Shown piece by piece: positions 32,596 to 43,108 of a DNA stretch of 47,132 bases. Under the pieces are notes generated by a model. That model was not told the DNA's origin. It did not search any database and was given only the letters and a program-made list of their open reading frames with translations. Positions within the stretch are counted from its first letter, which is position 1. Each line of letters begins with the position of its first letter. Source of the stretch: Aquitalea palustris (GTDB taxonomy: Bacteria > Pseudomonadota > Gammaproteobacteria > Burkholderiales > Chromobacteriaceae); the NCBI RefSeq assembly GCF_003693445.1, contig NZ_RFAR01000036.1, positions 1 through 47,132 on the forward strand. Direction: 5' to 3'. Position numbers and translations under genes: made by a program.

Positions 32596-33758
32596 GCGTT
32601 AAGCTTTCCTTTCGAAGTTTTCTTGGCTGCAGCCGGTTGCTCGTTGGTGTACTTGCGGATGGTGTCGCGGCTCACGCCTGTAATGTCGGAAATCGAGTGT
32701 TGCGACAGACGAGTCTGCTTTGCTAGCAACACCGCGAGATCAATGCGGCTTTGACGCTCTAGGGCAAGTGCGCGCGATTTGACGAGCTCTTCGATCAGGT
32801 CTGCATCCGAGGCCGTGCCCAACGCAATGGCTCGTCGAAAGCGCTGAAGGTCCCGCTCGATGTCACTGAACGATTCGCCGTTAAAGGTGAAGGTCAGAAT
32901 GTCGATCCAGCGCCCGAACATCGCATAGTCCGGCCCCAAGAAGCGCTTGATCGCCTGTTTGACCGCGGGTATTTCCGGTGCCTTGAAGTTGATCACCAGG
33001 TCGAAGCGCCGCCAGAGCGCTGGATCGATCAATTCCGCGTGGTTAGTTGCTGCCAGCAGCACACCTGTGGCGGGCCACTCGTCCACCTCCTGAAGGATGA
33101 CAGTAACCAGGCGTTTCAACTCGCCGACGTCGGTATCGTCGCTTCGCCGTTTGGCGATGGCGTCGATTTCATCAAGCAGTAGCACGCAGGGGCTTTGTTT
33201 GGCGAAGTCGAGTGCTGCCCGCAGGTTGCTCCCGCTGCGCCCGAGCAGGCTGCTCATGACGGCGGTCAGGTCGAGCACGTATAGCGGCATGCCCAGTTGA
33301 GAGGCCAGCCAACGAGCCGTCAGCGTTTTGCCGACACCAGGTGGTCCGACAAAGATGGCGGAGCGAGTGGGATTCAGGCCCATCGATGCCAAGCGCTTTA
33401 TCTGGCGGCGCTCTTGGATTAACTGACTCAAGGTTTCCTCCAGATCGGGCGCCAGCAGAGGTTGCTCCCGATCAGGCTCATCTTTGAAAACCTTCAGCAG
33501 AGACAGCCTCGATTCGTCATCGACAGGCAGTGGCTGCGTTGATGGGGCGGGCGACACGACCTTGCGCATGGGGGCACTTGTGCGAGATGCCTTCGCGCGC
33601 AGGTACAGGTCCATCTGTTCGGCCAGCTCTGGGTCGGTGTTGCGGTACTTGCGTACGAGCCGAGCAACGAATAGTCGTACGTCCTCGGTTTGCTCTGCGA
33701 GGGCAAGCCTGATTAACTGGGCTAAGTCAGCTTGAACTTCATTCATTTCGTCCAACAT
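32592..33758 (-). CDS. ietA: IetA-like AAA+ ATPase
   Basis: 388 residues. An N-terminal helical region (1-60) and linker precede an AAA+ module with Walker A GPPGVGKT (138-145), Walker B LLLDEID (193-199), sensor 1 (LLAATNH) and the arginine-finger region DPALWRRFD. The C-terminal end has a small helix-turn-helix (LSQHSISDITGVSRDTIRKY) and a basic tail, suggesting DNA contact. It is the first gene of the long minus-strand run. ATG at 33758 follows a weak GAG; an ATG four codons later is an alternative start. A promoter could lie in the A+T-rich stretch 33,765-33,840, where TTGAAA occurs, but no clean -10 partner was found. Confidence 0.87.
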   Translation of the reverse strand: MLDEMNEVQADLAQLIRLALAEQTEDVRLFVARLVRKYRNTDPELAEQMDLYLRAKASRTSAPMRKVVSPAPSTQPLPVDDESRLSLLKVFKDEPDREQPLLAPDLEETLSQLIQERRQIKRLASMGLNPTRSAIFVGPPGVGKTLTARWLASQLGMPLYVLDLTAVMSSLLGRSGSNLRAALDFAKQSPCVLLLDEIDAIAKRRSDDTDVGELKRLVTVILQEVDEWPATGVLLAATNHAELIDPALWRRFDLVINFKAPEIPAVKQAIKRFLGPDYAMFGRWIDILTFTFNGESFSDIERDLQRFRRAIALGTASDADLIEELVKSRALALERQSRIDLAVLLAKQTRLSQHSISDITGVSRDTIRKYTNEQPAAAKKTSKGKLNA

Positions 33759-34255
33759 CTCGGTAACTCATTGATATTAAATACATTACAAATTTTCAAA
33801 AATGGAATAGATGTATTTTCTCACGTTTTTATGGTGAGAGGAAGAACGATGAGCCGGGTGCTTGGAGGGGGCTCTCATACACATCTTCCAAGAGCGCAGC
33901 GGAGGCCCGTGATGTCGACCAGCCGCCCAATCTGTAACAAGACCAGCACGGTGTAAACCTGAGTCAAAGAGACTTTCAAAATTGACGAAAGATACCGCTA
34001 ATATGGCAGGCGCTGCGGCTTCACACGGCCAGGCCTGACTGATTGACCCCTTCAGTTCTCTTTGAAGCATCTGCAGTGGTCCGAAAGTGAGCGATCAACA
34101 AGTTAGAAAGCAGTCCTCGCCTACGATGCAAAGGAAATGGTCGAGACGTGGCTCTGAACGGATGCTCAAGACAGATAGAGTGGGAGACCGCTTCGGGCGA
34201 AAAGTGAGCACTCGCAGAAATCTCGATAACTGATAACAAGACACGTTCGCCACGC
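33759..34255. other. Island edge, non-coding
   Basis: About 500 bases between the island's ietA gene and the nrdB terminator. The first 80 bases are A+T-rich and likely contain the ietA promoter; the remainder is of mixed composition without a supportable gene. Two related stretches, CCGAAAGTGAGC (34081-34092) and GCGAAAAGTGAGC (about 34198-34210), lie 117 bases apart. The stretch GATAACTGATAACAAGACA (34225-34243) ends in ACA close to the backbone. These are possible remnants of a mobile-element end; no tRNA or integrase-type attachment site was recognised. Confidence 0.45.
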
Positions 34256-34292
34256 CATGAGAAAGGCCCTGCATAGCAGGGCCTTTCTCATG
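34256..34292 (-). terminator. nrdB operon terminator
   Basis: A perfect 17-bp stem (CATGAGAAAGGCCCTGC and its complement) with an ATA loop, 90 bases past the nrdB stop. The inner GGCCCTGC part is G+C-rich and the outer part A/T-mixed. It is the natural end of the nrdA-nrdB transcript and also protects it from transcription in the island. It marks the last backbone element before foreign DNA. Confidence 0.8.
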
Positions 34293-34382
34293 CAGCCAAG
34301 CAAGATTTCATGCTTTGGCTATAGGAAATTTCAGATTTTGACTACAAAATTTCAACCTTTCCTATTTCTGACATATGTCAAA

Positions 34383-35465
34383 TCAATCCCAGCTCAACGC
34401 CCCGCCAGTCTGATACTCGGTAACCCGCGTCTCAAAGAAGTTTTTCTCCTTCTTCAAGTCAATCATCTCGCTCATCCACGGGAAGGGGTTGTTCACGCCC
34501 GGGAACAACTGATCCAGACCAATCTGCTGCATGCGACGGTTGGCGATAAAGCGCAGGTATTCCTTGAACATGCTGGCGTTCAGGCCCAGTACGCCACGCG
34601 GCATGGTGTCTTCGGCGTAGGCGTATTCCAGCTCCACGGCCTGTTTGAACAGCTCGACGATTTCGGCCTTGAAGCTGTCGGTCCACAGCTGCGGGTTTTC
34701 CAGCTTGATGGTGTTGATCAGGTCGATACCGAAATTGCAGTGGCTGGATTCGTCACGCAGGATGTACTGGTATTGCTCGGCAGCGCCGGTCATCTTGTTC
34801 TGACGGCCCAGGGCGAGGATTTGCACGAAGCCGACGTAGAAGAACAGGCCTTCCATGATGCAGGCAAACACGATCAGCGATTTGAGCAGCTTCTGGTCGG
34901 TTTCCAGGGTGCCGGTCTTGAAGGCCGGGTCGCACAGTACATTGATAAACGGAATCAGGAATTCGTCCTTGTCACGAATGGACTTGATTTCGTTGTAGGC
35001 GTTGAACACTTCGCCTTCATCCAGGCCCAGGCTTTCCACGATGTACTGGTAGGCGTGGGTGTGGATGGCTTCGTCAAAGGCCTGACGCAGCAGGTACTGG
35101 CGGCATTCCGGGCTGGTGATCTGGCGGTAGGTGCCCAGCACGATGTTGTTGGCAGCCAGGCTGTCGGCGGTAACGAAGAAGCCGAGGTTGCGCTTGACGA
35201 TGCGCATTTCATCTTCGGACAGCTGGCCGGTTTTCCATTGTTCGATGTCGCGCTGCATGTTCACTTCTTGCGGCATCCAGTGGTTGGCACATTGGGCGAG
35301 GTATTTTTCCCAGGCCCATTTGTGCTTGAACGGTACCAGCTGGTTGACGTCGGTGGTGCCGTTGATGACTTTCTTGTCGACGGCATTTACGCGGCCGCCG
35401 GTCTGGCTGTCGTTGCTGGAGGGAACGGCCGGTTTTTGTACCGGGGTATCGTCAAAGCTCAACAT
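34383..35465 (-). CDS. nrdB: Ribonucleotide reductase class Ia, beta subunit
   Basis: 360 residues from the ATG at 35465; an ATG three codons upstream (35474) sits almost on top of the GGAGA site, whereas 35465 has it 10 bases away. The di-iron and radical residues are visible: E, H and the radical Tyr in [12 protein letters not shown], the Glu in [10 protein letters not shown] and the E/H pair in [10 protein letters not shown]. NrdB supplies the tyrosyl radical to NrdA for reduction of ribonucleoside diphosphates to deoxy forms. The C-terminal GGALSWD tail is the part that docks on NrdA. Last gene of the nrdA operon. Confidence 0.96.
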   Translation of the reverse strand: MLSFDDTPVQKPAVPSSNDSQTGGRVNAVDKKVINGTTDVNQLVPFKHKWAWEKYLAQCANHWMPQEVNMQRDIEQWKTGQLSEDEMRIVKRNLGFFVTADSLAANNIVLGTYRQITSPECRQYLLRQAFDEAIHTHAYQYIVESLGLDEGEVFNAYNEIKSIRDKDEFLIPFINVLCDPAFKTGTLETDQKLLKSLIVFACIMEGLFFYVGFVQILALGRQNKMTGAAEQYQYILRDESSHCNFGIDLINTIKLENPQLWTDSFKAEIVELFKQAVELEYAYAEDTMPRGVLGLNASMFKEYLRFIANRRMQQIGLDQLFPGVNNPFPWMSEMIDLKKEKNFFETRVTEYQTGGALSWD

Positions 35466-35483
35466 GTTTTGCATTCTCCGTGT

Positions 35484-35756
35484 TTATTTGCCGGCTACGC
35501 CCTGTGGGGCGGCTGGCTGGATCTGGTATTGCGCGCCGGGCAGGGCATGCGTGCTGGTAGCGCTGTCGGGCTGACAGGGCGCCTGTTCCAGCTGCATGGC
35601 GCTCTGGCGCATGATGCGGATGGCGGTGCGGGGAGTGGCTGGCGTGTCGCGCAGCGGCTGTGGCAGGTCGACCAGCACCAGGCCCAGCTTGCGAAAGCGG
35701 TCTTGTTCCGGATGCTGCGCAGCGCGGCTGGCGCTGCAGAAGAGGGTGGTGCTCAT
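35484..35756 (-). CDS. Hypothetical protein, 90 aa, in the nrd operon
   Basis: Not recognised. A strong GGGGAG site 7 bases before the ATG supports translation. The product is rich in Ala, Pro, Gln and Arg (DLPQPLRDTPATPRTAIRIM), with no membrane segment and probably little folded structure. It ends 18 bases before the nrdB start, so it may serve mainly to couple translation or keep the operon spacing. No function proposed. Confidence 0.6.
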   Translation of the reverse strand: MSTTLFCSASRAAQHPEQDRFRKLGLVLVDLPQPLRDTPATPRTAIRIMRQSAMQLEQAPCQPDSATSTHALPGAQYQIQPAAPQGVAGK

Positions 35757-35829
35757 GCCGTACTCCCCGTGTGTTGGTTCGGTCTTCCGAAGCCGGCTGC
35801 GGCCAGCCGGCTTGAGAAGGCTGTCCGGC

Positions 35830-36228
35830 TTAGTGGGCCGGATGGCTGTGTTCTTCGTACTGCGCCAGGCCGTAGATGCGCCATTCGCCGTTTTCCCGTT
35901 TCAGGTGGTAGCCGGTGGAAAACATCCACGGCTCGGCATGGTGGCGACGGGCGGTCCAGCGCACCTTGACGGTGGCCAGCTCGCTACCAAAGGGCAGCAC
36001 TTCGGCCAGATAGCAGCTGGCGCTGACGACACCCTGGGCGCGGTAGTACTCGAGAATGCCTAGCGTGGTCTGGTACAGCATTTCTTCGTCGTTGACACCA
36101 AAGGTGGCAATCTGGCCGTGGTGCACGGCGGTGAAGGGCCGGGTGAACATGGCCGAAACCGCGCGCGCATCCAGTGCCGAGTAGGCCTGGCTGTAACGGT
36201 TAAAAAATTCCTGAAGTGTCATGGGCAT
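35830..36228 (-). CDS. SnoaL/NTF2-like fold protein
   Basis: 132 residues with the pattern of the NTF2-like superfamily: an N-terminal helix pair (LQEFFNRYSQAYSALDARAV), MFTRPFTAVHHG, then curved strands ending in WMFSTGYHLKRENGEWRIYG. Members are small enzymes or binding proteins; the ligand is unknown. It sits between nrdA and the 90-residue gene in the same direction. The start is ATG at 36228 (or 36222), with a weak ribosome-binding site. Confidence 0.7.
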   Translation of the reverse strand: MPMTLQEFFNRYSQAYSALDARAVSAMFTRPFTAVHHGQIATFGVNDEEMLYQTTLGILEYYRAQGVVSASCYLAEVLPFGSELATVKVRWTARRHHAEPWMFSTGYHLKRENGEWRIYGLAQYEEHSHPAH

Positions 36229-36405
36229 CTCTGATTGTTAAGGCCTTGTGGGCCTGGTTCAGACAAGGGCTGGCCATGCTGGCCGCACTTTTGTTTGCTC
36301 TTACACTTCCCCATTCGGAAACCGCCTGCGGGCAAGCGGTTTGGAAATGGGCTGGCCGGGTGAGCGGCCAGCTGTTCCTGCTGACCCCGCAGCTGTGCGG
36401 CGGGG

Positions 36406-36547
36406 ATCCGGGTTGTCGCTTCGCGTCTATCCGTCTTGCTTGCCTGCTTACTGGCAGGCTTCACGCGCCCTGCGGGCTAGGCACCGTCGCTGTGCTCCGG
36501 TGCCATCCGGATTGTTGCTTCGCATCAATCCATCCTGCTTGCTTGCC

Positions 36548-36562
<15 letters not shown>
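36406..36562. repeat. Degenerate 100-bp duplication of the nrdA 3' end
   Basis: The last codons of nrdA (36548-36562, EACQ and stop) and the bases after them recur about 100 bases downstream: TTACTGGCAGGCTTC at 36448-36462 mirrors TTACTGGCAAGCTTC at 36548-36562. Similarity continues for about 45 bases to the left of each copy (TCCGG-TTG-CGCTTCGC like stretches) with a small indel. It fills most of the 319-base spacer between nrdA and the SnoaL-like gene, which otherwise shows no gene. Confidence 0.7.
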
Positions 36563-39421
<2,859 letters not shown>

Positions 39422-39484
39422 ATTGCCCTCTTTGGGTGGTTTGCGTCTGTTGCGCTGCGGCCTGGGTGGCAGGCCGGGCAGGGC

Positions 39485-39493
39485 TGTGGACAA
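39485..39493 (-). promoter_or_regulatory. DnaA box (one mismatch) in the nrdA leader
   Basis: TTGTCCACA on the nrdA strand, one base from the DnaA consensus TTATCCACA, about 64 bases before the nrdA start codon. It is 34 bases (about three helical turns) from a second, better box. DnaA controls nrdAB in E. coli, so a role here is plausible. Confidence 0.5.
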
Positions 39494-39518
39494 GTCTGTT
39501 GAAAAGCTGTGTGTTCGT

Positions 39519-39527
39519 TGTGAATAA
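39519..39527 (-). promoter_or_regulatory. Perfect DnaA box in the nrdA leader
   Basis: TTATTCACA on the nrdA strand, an exact match to TTATNCACA. It directly abuts the candidate NrdR box and lies about 98 bases upstream of the nrdA start. Tight overlap with the other site suggests combined cell-cycle and dNTP control. Confidence 0.6.
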
Positions 39528-39543
39528 ACACAATATATATGTT
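39528..39543 (-). promoter_or_regulatory. Candidate NrdR box
   Basis: On the nrdA strand AACATATATATTGTGT. The right 12 bases fit the NrdR consensus (acaCwAtATaTwGtgt) fully, while the left four do not. NrdR represses ribonucleotide reductase genes at high dATP. A second box about 31 bases away, usual for NrdR, was not found, so this may be a single weak site or may overlap the -10 element. The spacer beyond it (39,544-39,898) shows no gene. Confidence 0.45.
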
Positions 39544-39898
39544 TGCACTGCTTGATTGGCCCAAATTCTAGTGTTCTCGGCGCGATGGGGCAAGTCTTGA
39601 CAGCGCTCAGAAAATGCGAAATCCGCGCCAGATAAGGCTTGCAGGGCGATAGGAATTTTTTGAGGCAGGGCGGCCTGCTTTTGCTGCCGACAGGAAATTC
39701 AACAAAGACAAGCTTCTGGGGAGTGATGCGTGTTTGCCACAACATCTGGTGTTTTGCCACTGTTGCGTGTCCGCTACGCTATTGGCATGAAAATTCAATG
39801 ACAGTTCATAGAGCGTGGCAAGTGGCCGGGGCACTGGCAAAGAAAACGGCAGCCGCCGCATCAAAAGTGCAGGGACTGCCGTTGGTACTGGGGCGGGG

Positions 39899-40657
39899 TC
39901 AGTCTTGTGGCTGCAGCCAGATCAGGCTGGCCATGCGTCCGGTTACCCCGTCACGGCGATAGGAGAAGAAGCGCTCGCGCTCGATGACGGTGCAGTAATC
40001 ACCGCCATACACCCGGCTGACGCCAGCAGCGGCCAGGCGCTGGCGCGCCAGCTGGTAGATATCGGCCAGATACTTGCCCTCGCCGATGTCGGTGAAGGCG
40101 GCGGCAGCGGCCGGGTCGCAGGCGATGAAGGCGGCGCGCACTTCGGCACCAACTTCAAAAGCATCCGGGCCAATGGCCGGTCCCAGCCAGGCCATGAGCG
40201 TAGCCGGGGCCACGGCCGTGGCGCTGACGGCCGCTTCCAGCACGCCATCGCACAGCCCGCGCCAGCCGGCATGGGCGGCGGCGACTACGCTGCCGGCGTC
40301 GTCACATAGCAAGACTGGCAGGCAATCAGCCGTCATCACCACGCACACCTTGCCCGGCTGGCGGCTGAAGCTGGCATCGGCATCCAGCAGGGTTTCGCCT
40401 ATTTCAGCAGCGTCCACCACATTGGTGCCATGTACCTGATTGAGCCAGGCCGGCTCGTCCGGCAGCAGCAGACGCAGCTGTTCGCGGTTGGCGGCAACGG
40501 CTTCCGGCTGGTCACCTACATGGGTGCCCAGATTGAAGCTGTCGTAGGGTGGCTGGCTGACACCACCCTGGCGGGTGGTGAGCAGGGTGCGCACAGCAGC
40601 CGGAGCCGGCCAGCCGGCCTGCAGTAGCGGGCTATTGCCGGCTTCAGTCACGGACAT
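39899..40657 (-). CDS. pgeF: Peptidoglycan editing factor PgeF (YfiH/LACC1 family)
   Basis: 252 residues from the ATG at 40657 (GAGG 6 bases upstream); earlier in-frame starts lie inside rluD. Motifs of the DUF152 family are intact: LNQVHGTNVV, TADCLPVLLCD and AAAHAGWRGL, supplying the His-Cys-His zinc site. Family members act as purine nucleoside phosphorylase/deaminase enzymes, and YfiH removes mis-incorporated amino acids from peptidoglycan precursors. It overlaps the rluD 3' end by 14 bases, an arrangement common in proteobacteria. Confidence 0.92.
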   Translation of the reverse strand: MSVTEAGNSPLLQAGWPAPAAVRTLLTTRQGGVSQPPYDSFNLGTHVGDQPEAVAANREQLRLLLPDEPAWLNQVHGTNVVDAAEIGETLLDADASFSRQPGKVCVVMTADCLPVLLCDDAGSVVAAAHAGWRGLCDGVLEAAVSATAVAPATLMAWLGPAIGPDAFEVGAEVRAAFIACDPAAAAAFTDIGEGKYLADIYQLARQRLAAAGVSRVYGGDYCTVIERERFFSYRRDGVTGRMASLIWLQPQD

Positions 40658-41744
40658 AGATGACCTCGATGTCGCCGTCGTCGTCTTCGTCATCATCGTC
40701 CTCGTCTTCATCCCATTCTTCGGCCAGCGGTGCGGCCTGCTCCATGCGTTCGCCGCTTTCGCCGCGCAGGGTGTCCAGCAGGAAGCGGAAGTCGTCCGGC
40801 AGCGGAGCTTGCCAGCTGCGTTCTTCACCGGTGGCCGGGTGGATCAGCGCCAGCTTGTAGGCATGCAGGGCCTGGCGGCCAAAGTTTTTCACCACGGCGG
40901 CGATGTCTTCGTCCATCTTGTGACGCGGGTTGCCGTACAACTGGTCGCCAGCCAGCGGGTGGCGTGCTTCCTTCATGTGTACCCGGATCTGGTGGGTGCG
41001 GCCGGTTTCCAGCTTGCACTCGATATAAGAGTGGGCATCGTAGCGTTCCAGCACCCGGACGTGGGTGATGGCGGTCTTGCCACCAAACTTCAGCACGGCC
41101 ATGCGCAGGCGGTTGTGCGGATCGCGGCCGATCAAGGTGTTGATGGTGCCGTCGAAGGGGACGATGCCATCGGCAATGGCGCGATAAATGCGCTTGACGC
41201 TGCGCGCCTGCATCTGGCGCACCAGCTCGGTTTGTGCCGGCAGGGTCTTGGCGACCACCATCAGGCCGCTGGTATCCTTGTCCAGCCGGTGTACGATGCC
41301 GGCGCGCGGCACATGCGCCAGCGCCGGGCAGTGGTGCAGCAGGCCGTTGAGCAGGGTGCCGGTCCAGTTGCCGCTGGCCGGATGCACCACCAGCCCGGCC
41401 GGTTTGTTAACCACCAGGATGTGTTCATCTTCGTAAACAATGGGCAAATCCATGGCTTCCGGCTGGAAAGCCATTTCTTCATTTGACTGAACAATGGTAA
41501 CGTCCAGCTTTTCGCCACCCAGCAGTCTGGTTTTCGGGGGGACGACTTTGCCGTCCACCAGTACATGGCCATCCTTGATCCATTGGGTCAGGCGGCTGCG
41601 GGAGTAATCGGGGAGGAGTTTGGCAAGAGCTGCGTCGAGGCGTTCGCTACCCAAAGAGAGCGGAACCTCCAGCTGTTGTCGAGCAGATACCTCGTTTTCC
41701 GAGATATCGCTATAATCCTCCGAGTCAAAGTAAGGATCGGTCAT
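40644..41744 (-). CDS. rluD: 23S rRNA pseudouridine synthase RluD
   Basis: 366 residues from the ATG at 41744. An S4 RNA-binding domain comes first (about 30-90, ERLDAALAKLLPDYSRSRL), then the RluA-type catalytic domain with the active-site Asp in AGIVHRLDKDTSGL, and CKLETGRTHQIRVHM. RluD makes the pseudouridines of 23S helix 69. The C-terminus carries an almost pure acidic stretch (DEDEDDDDEDDDGD). The ATG shares two bases with the divergent bamD start codon; no clear ribosome-binding site precedes it, and a start at 41801 would run into bamD. Confidence 0.92.
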   Translation of the reverse strand: MTDPYFDSEDYSDISENEVSARQQLEVPLSLGSERLDAALAKLLPDYSRSRLTQWIKDGHVLVDGKVVPPKTRLLGGEKLDVTIVQSNEEMAFQPEAMDLPIVYEDEHILVVNKPAGLVVHPASGNWTGTLLNGLLHHCPALAHVPRAGIVHRLDKDTSGLMVVAKTLPAQTELVRQMQARSVKRIYRAIADGIVPFDGTINTLIGRDPHNRLRMAVLKFGGKTAITHVRVLERYDAHSYIECKLETGRTHQIRVHMKEARHPLAGDQLYGNPRHKMDEDIAAVVKNFGRQALHAYKLALIHPATGEERSWQAPLPDDFRFLLDTLRGESGERMEQAAPLAEEWDEDEDDDDEDDDGDIEVIYVRD

Positions 41745-42534
41745 GAAAAGATACGTTGTAGCAGCAATGTTGGTGATGGGGCTTGCCGGTTGTGCAACCA
41801 CGGAAACCTACGACGAAACGCGCGGCTGGACCGTGGAAAAGCTCTACTCGGAAGCTCGGGATGAACTGAATAGCGGTAATTATACCCGTGCTGTCAAGCT
41901 GTACGAAACGCTGGAAGCGCGCTACCCCTATGGTCGCTACGCCCAGCAGGCCGAAATGGACCTGGCCTATACCCATTACAAGGACAATGAACCGGAGCTG
42001 GCGATCGCCGCTGCCGACCGCTTTATCAAGCTGCATCCGGCTCACCCGAATGTGGATTACATGTACTACCTCAAGGGCCTGGTGTATTACAACGACGACC
42101 AGGGCATGTTGTCGAAATGGGCCGGTCAGGACATGAGCGAGCGCGACCCAAAGGCCGCCCGCGAGTCTTTCCTGGCTTTCCGCGAACTGACCACCCGTTT
42201 CCCCAGCAGCAAGTATAGTGCGGATGCGCTGACAAAGATGGATCGTCTGGTGGATGCACTGGGCGGCAGTGAAATGCACGTGGCCCGTTACTACATGAAG
42301 CGTGGTGCTTATCTGGCTGCTGCCAACCGTGCGCAGGGTGTGGTAAAAGAATATTCCAACACCAAGTATCCGGAAGAGGCACTGGCGCTGATGGTGACTG
42401 CCTACGACAAGCTGGGCATGACCCAGCTGAGCGGCGACGCCAAGCGCGTGCTGGCGCTGAACTACCCCAGGAGCGCCTATCTGGCCCAGCCGTGGGCAGT
42501 CGAGGAAATGCCGTGGTGGAAGGTGTGGAAATAA
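41743..42534 (+). CDS. bamD: Outer membrane assembly lipoprotein BamD
   Basis: 263 residues. A short lipoprotein signal (MKRYVVAAMLVMGLAGC) ends at the lipobox LAGC, with C17 the predicted lipidated residue. Five TPR-like repeats follow (for example YTRAVKLYETLEARYPYGRYA), as in BamD/ComL. It is the essential partner of BamA in inserting beta-barrel proteins into the outer membrane. AAGGA lies 7 bases before the ATG. Divergent from rluD with overlapping start codons, and closed by a strong terminator. Confidence 0.96.
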   Translation: MKRYVVAAMLVMGLAGCATTETYDETRGWTVEKLYSEARDELNSGNYTRAVKLYETLEARYPYGRYAQQAEMDLAYTHYKDNEPELAIAAADRFIKLHPAHPNVDYMYYLKGLVYYNDDQGMLSKWAGQDMSERDPKAARESFLAFRELTTRFPSSKYSADALTKMDRLVDALGGSEMHVARYYMKRGAYLAAANRAQGVVKEYSNTKYPEEALALMVTAYDKLGMTQLSGDAKRVLALNYPRSAYLAQPWAVEEMPWWKVWK

Positions 42535-42556
42535 TCGCCACCGTGCTTGTCAGCTG

Positions 42557-42582
42557 AAAAAGGCCGCGTTTGCGGCCTTTTT
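42557..42582. terminator. Bidirectional terminator between bamD and glnB
   Basis: An 11-bp perfect stem (AAAAAGGCCGC and its complement) with a GTTT loop and flanking A and T tracts. It serves the convergent bamD (plus) and glnB (minus) genes. Confidence 0.88.
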
Positions 42583-42622
42583 CTTTGCCTGTTGCCAGCC
42601 AGGCCGGCAGCAGGGCGGCTGA

Positions 42623-42985
<363 letters not shown>

Positions 42986-43045
42986 TTATTGTTCCGGAAA
43001 TGCGCTGTGGACGGTTGATTGCCCGACATTCGCCGCAGAATGGCC

Positions 43046-43074
43046 TTAATGCACGGCCTGTTTTGCTGTATTAT
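43046..43074 (+). promoter_or_regulatory. Candidate purL promoter
   Basis: TATTAT at 43069-43074 is a good -10 element, 35 bases before the purL ATG. Seventeen bases upstream the -35 position reads TTAATG, a weak match. No purine operator could be recognised by eye. Confidence 0.35.
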
Positions 43075-43108
43075 GACGCGCTTTCCTGATACTTGTCGCG
43101 AGTGTTGC

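Noticed and set aside
33786-34239. Two short minus-strand frames in the island-edge spacer
   Set aside because: No ribosome-binding sites, no family resemblance, and they overlap the likely ietA promoter region.
1-34250. CRISPR array associated with the Tn7-like element
   Set aside because: Because some Tn7-like elements carry CRISPR, I looked for regularly spaced direct repeats and for cas genes; none were seen.
34160-34300. tRNA-type attachment site at the right edge
   Set aside because: No cloverleaf or tRNA 3' end could be recognised; the strong palindrome is a normal terminator for nrdB.
34257-35969. A 570-codon open frame antisense to nrdB and the small genes
   Set aside because: It begins inside the nrdB terminator hairpin and mirrors nrdB; no motif or ribosome-binding site.
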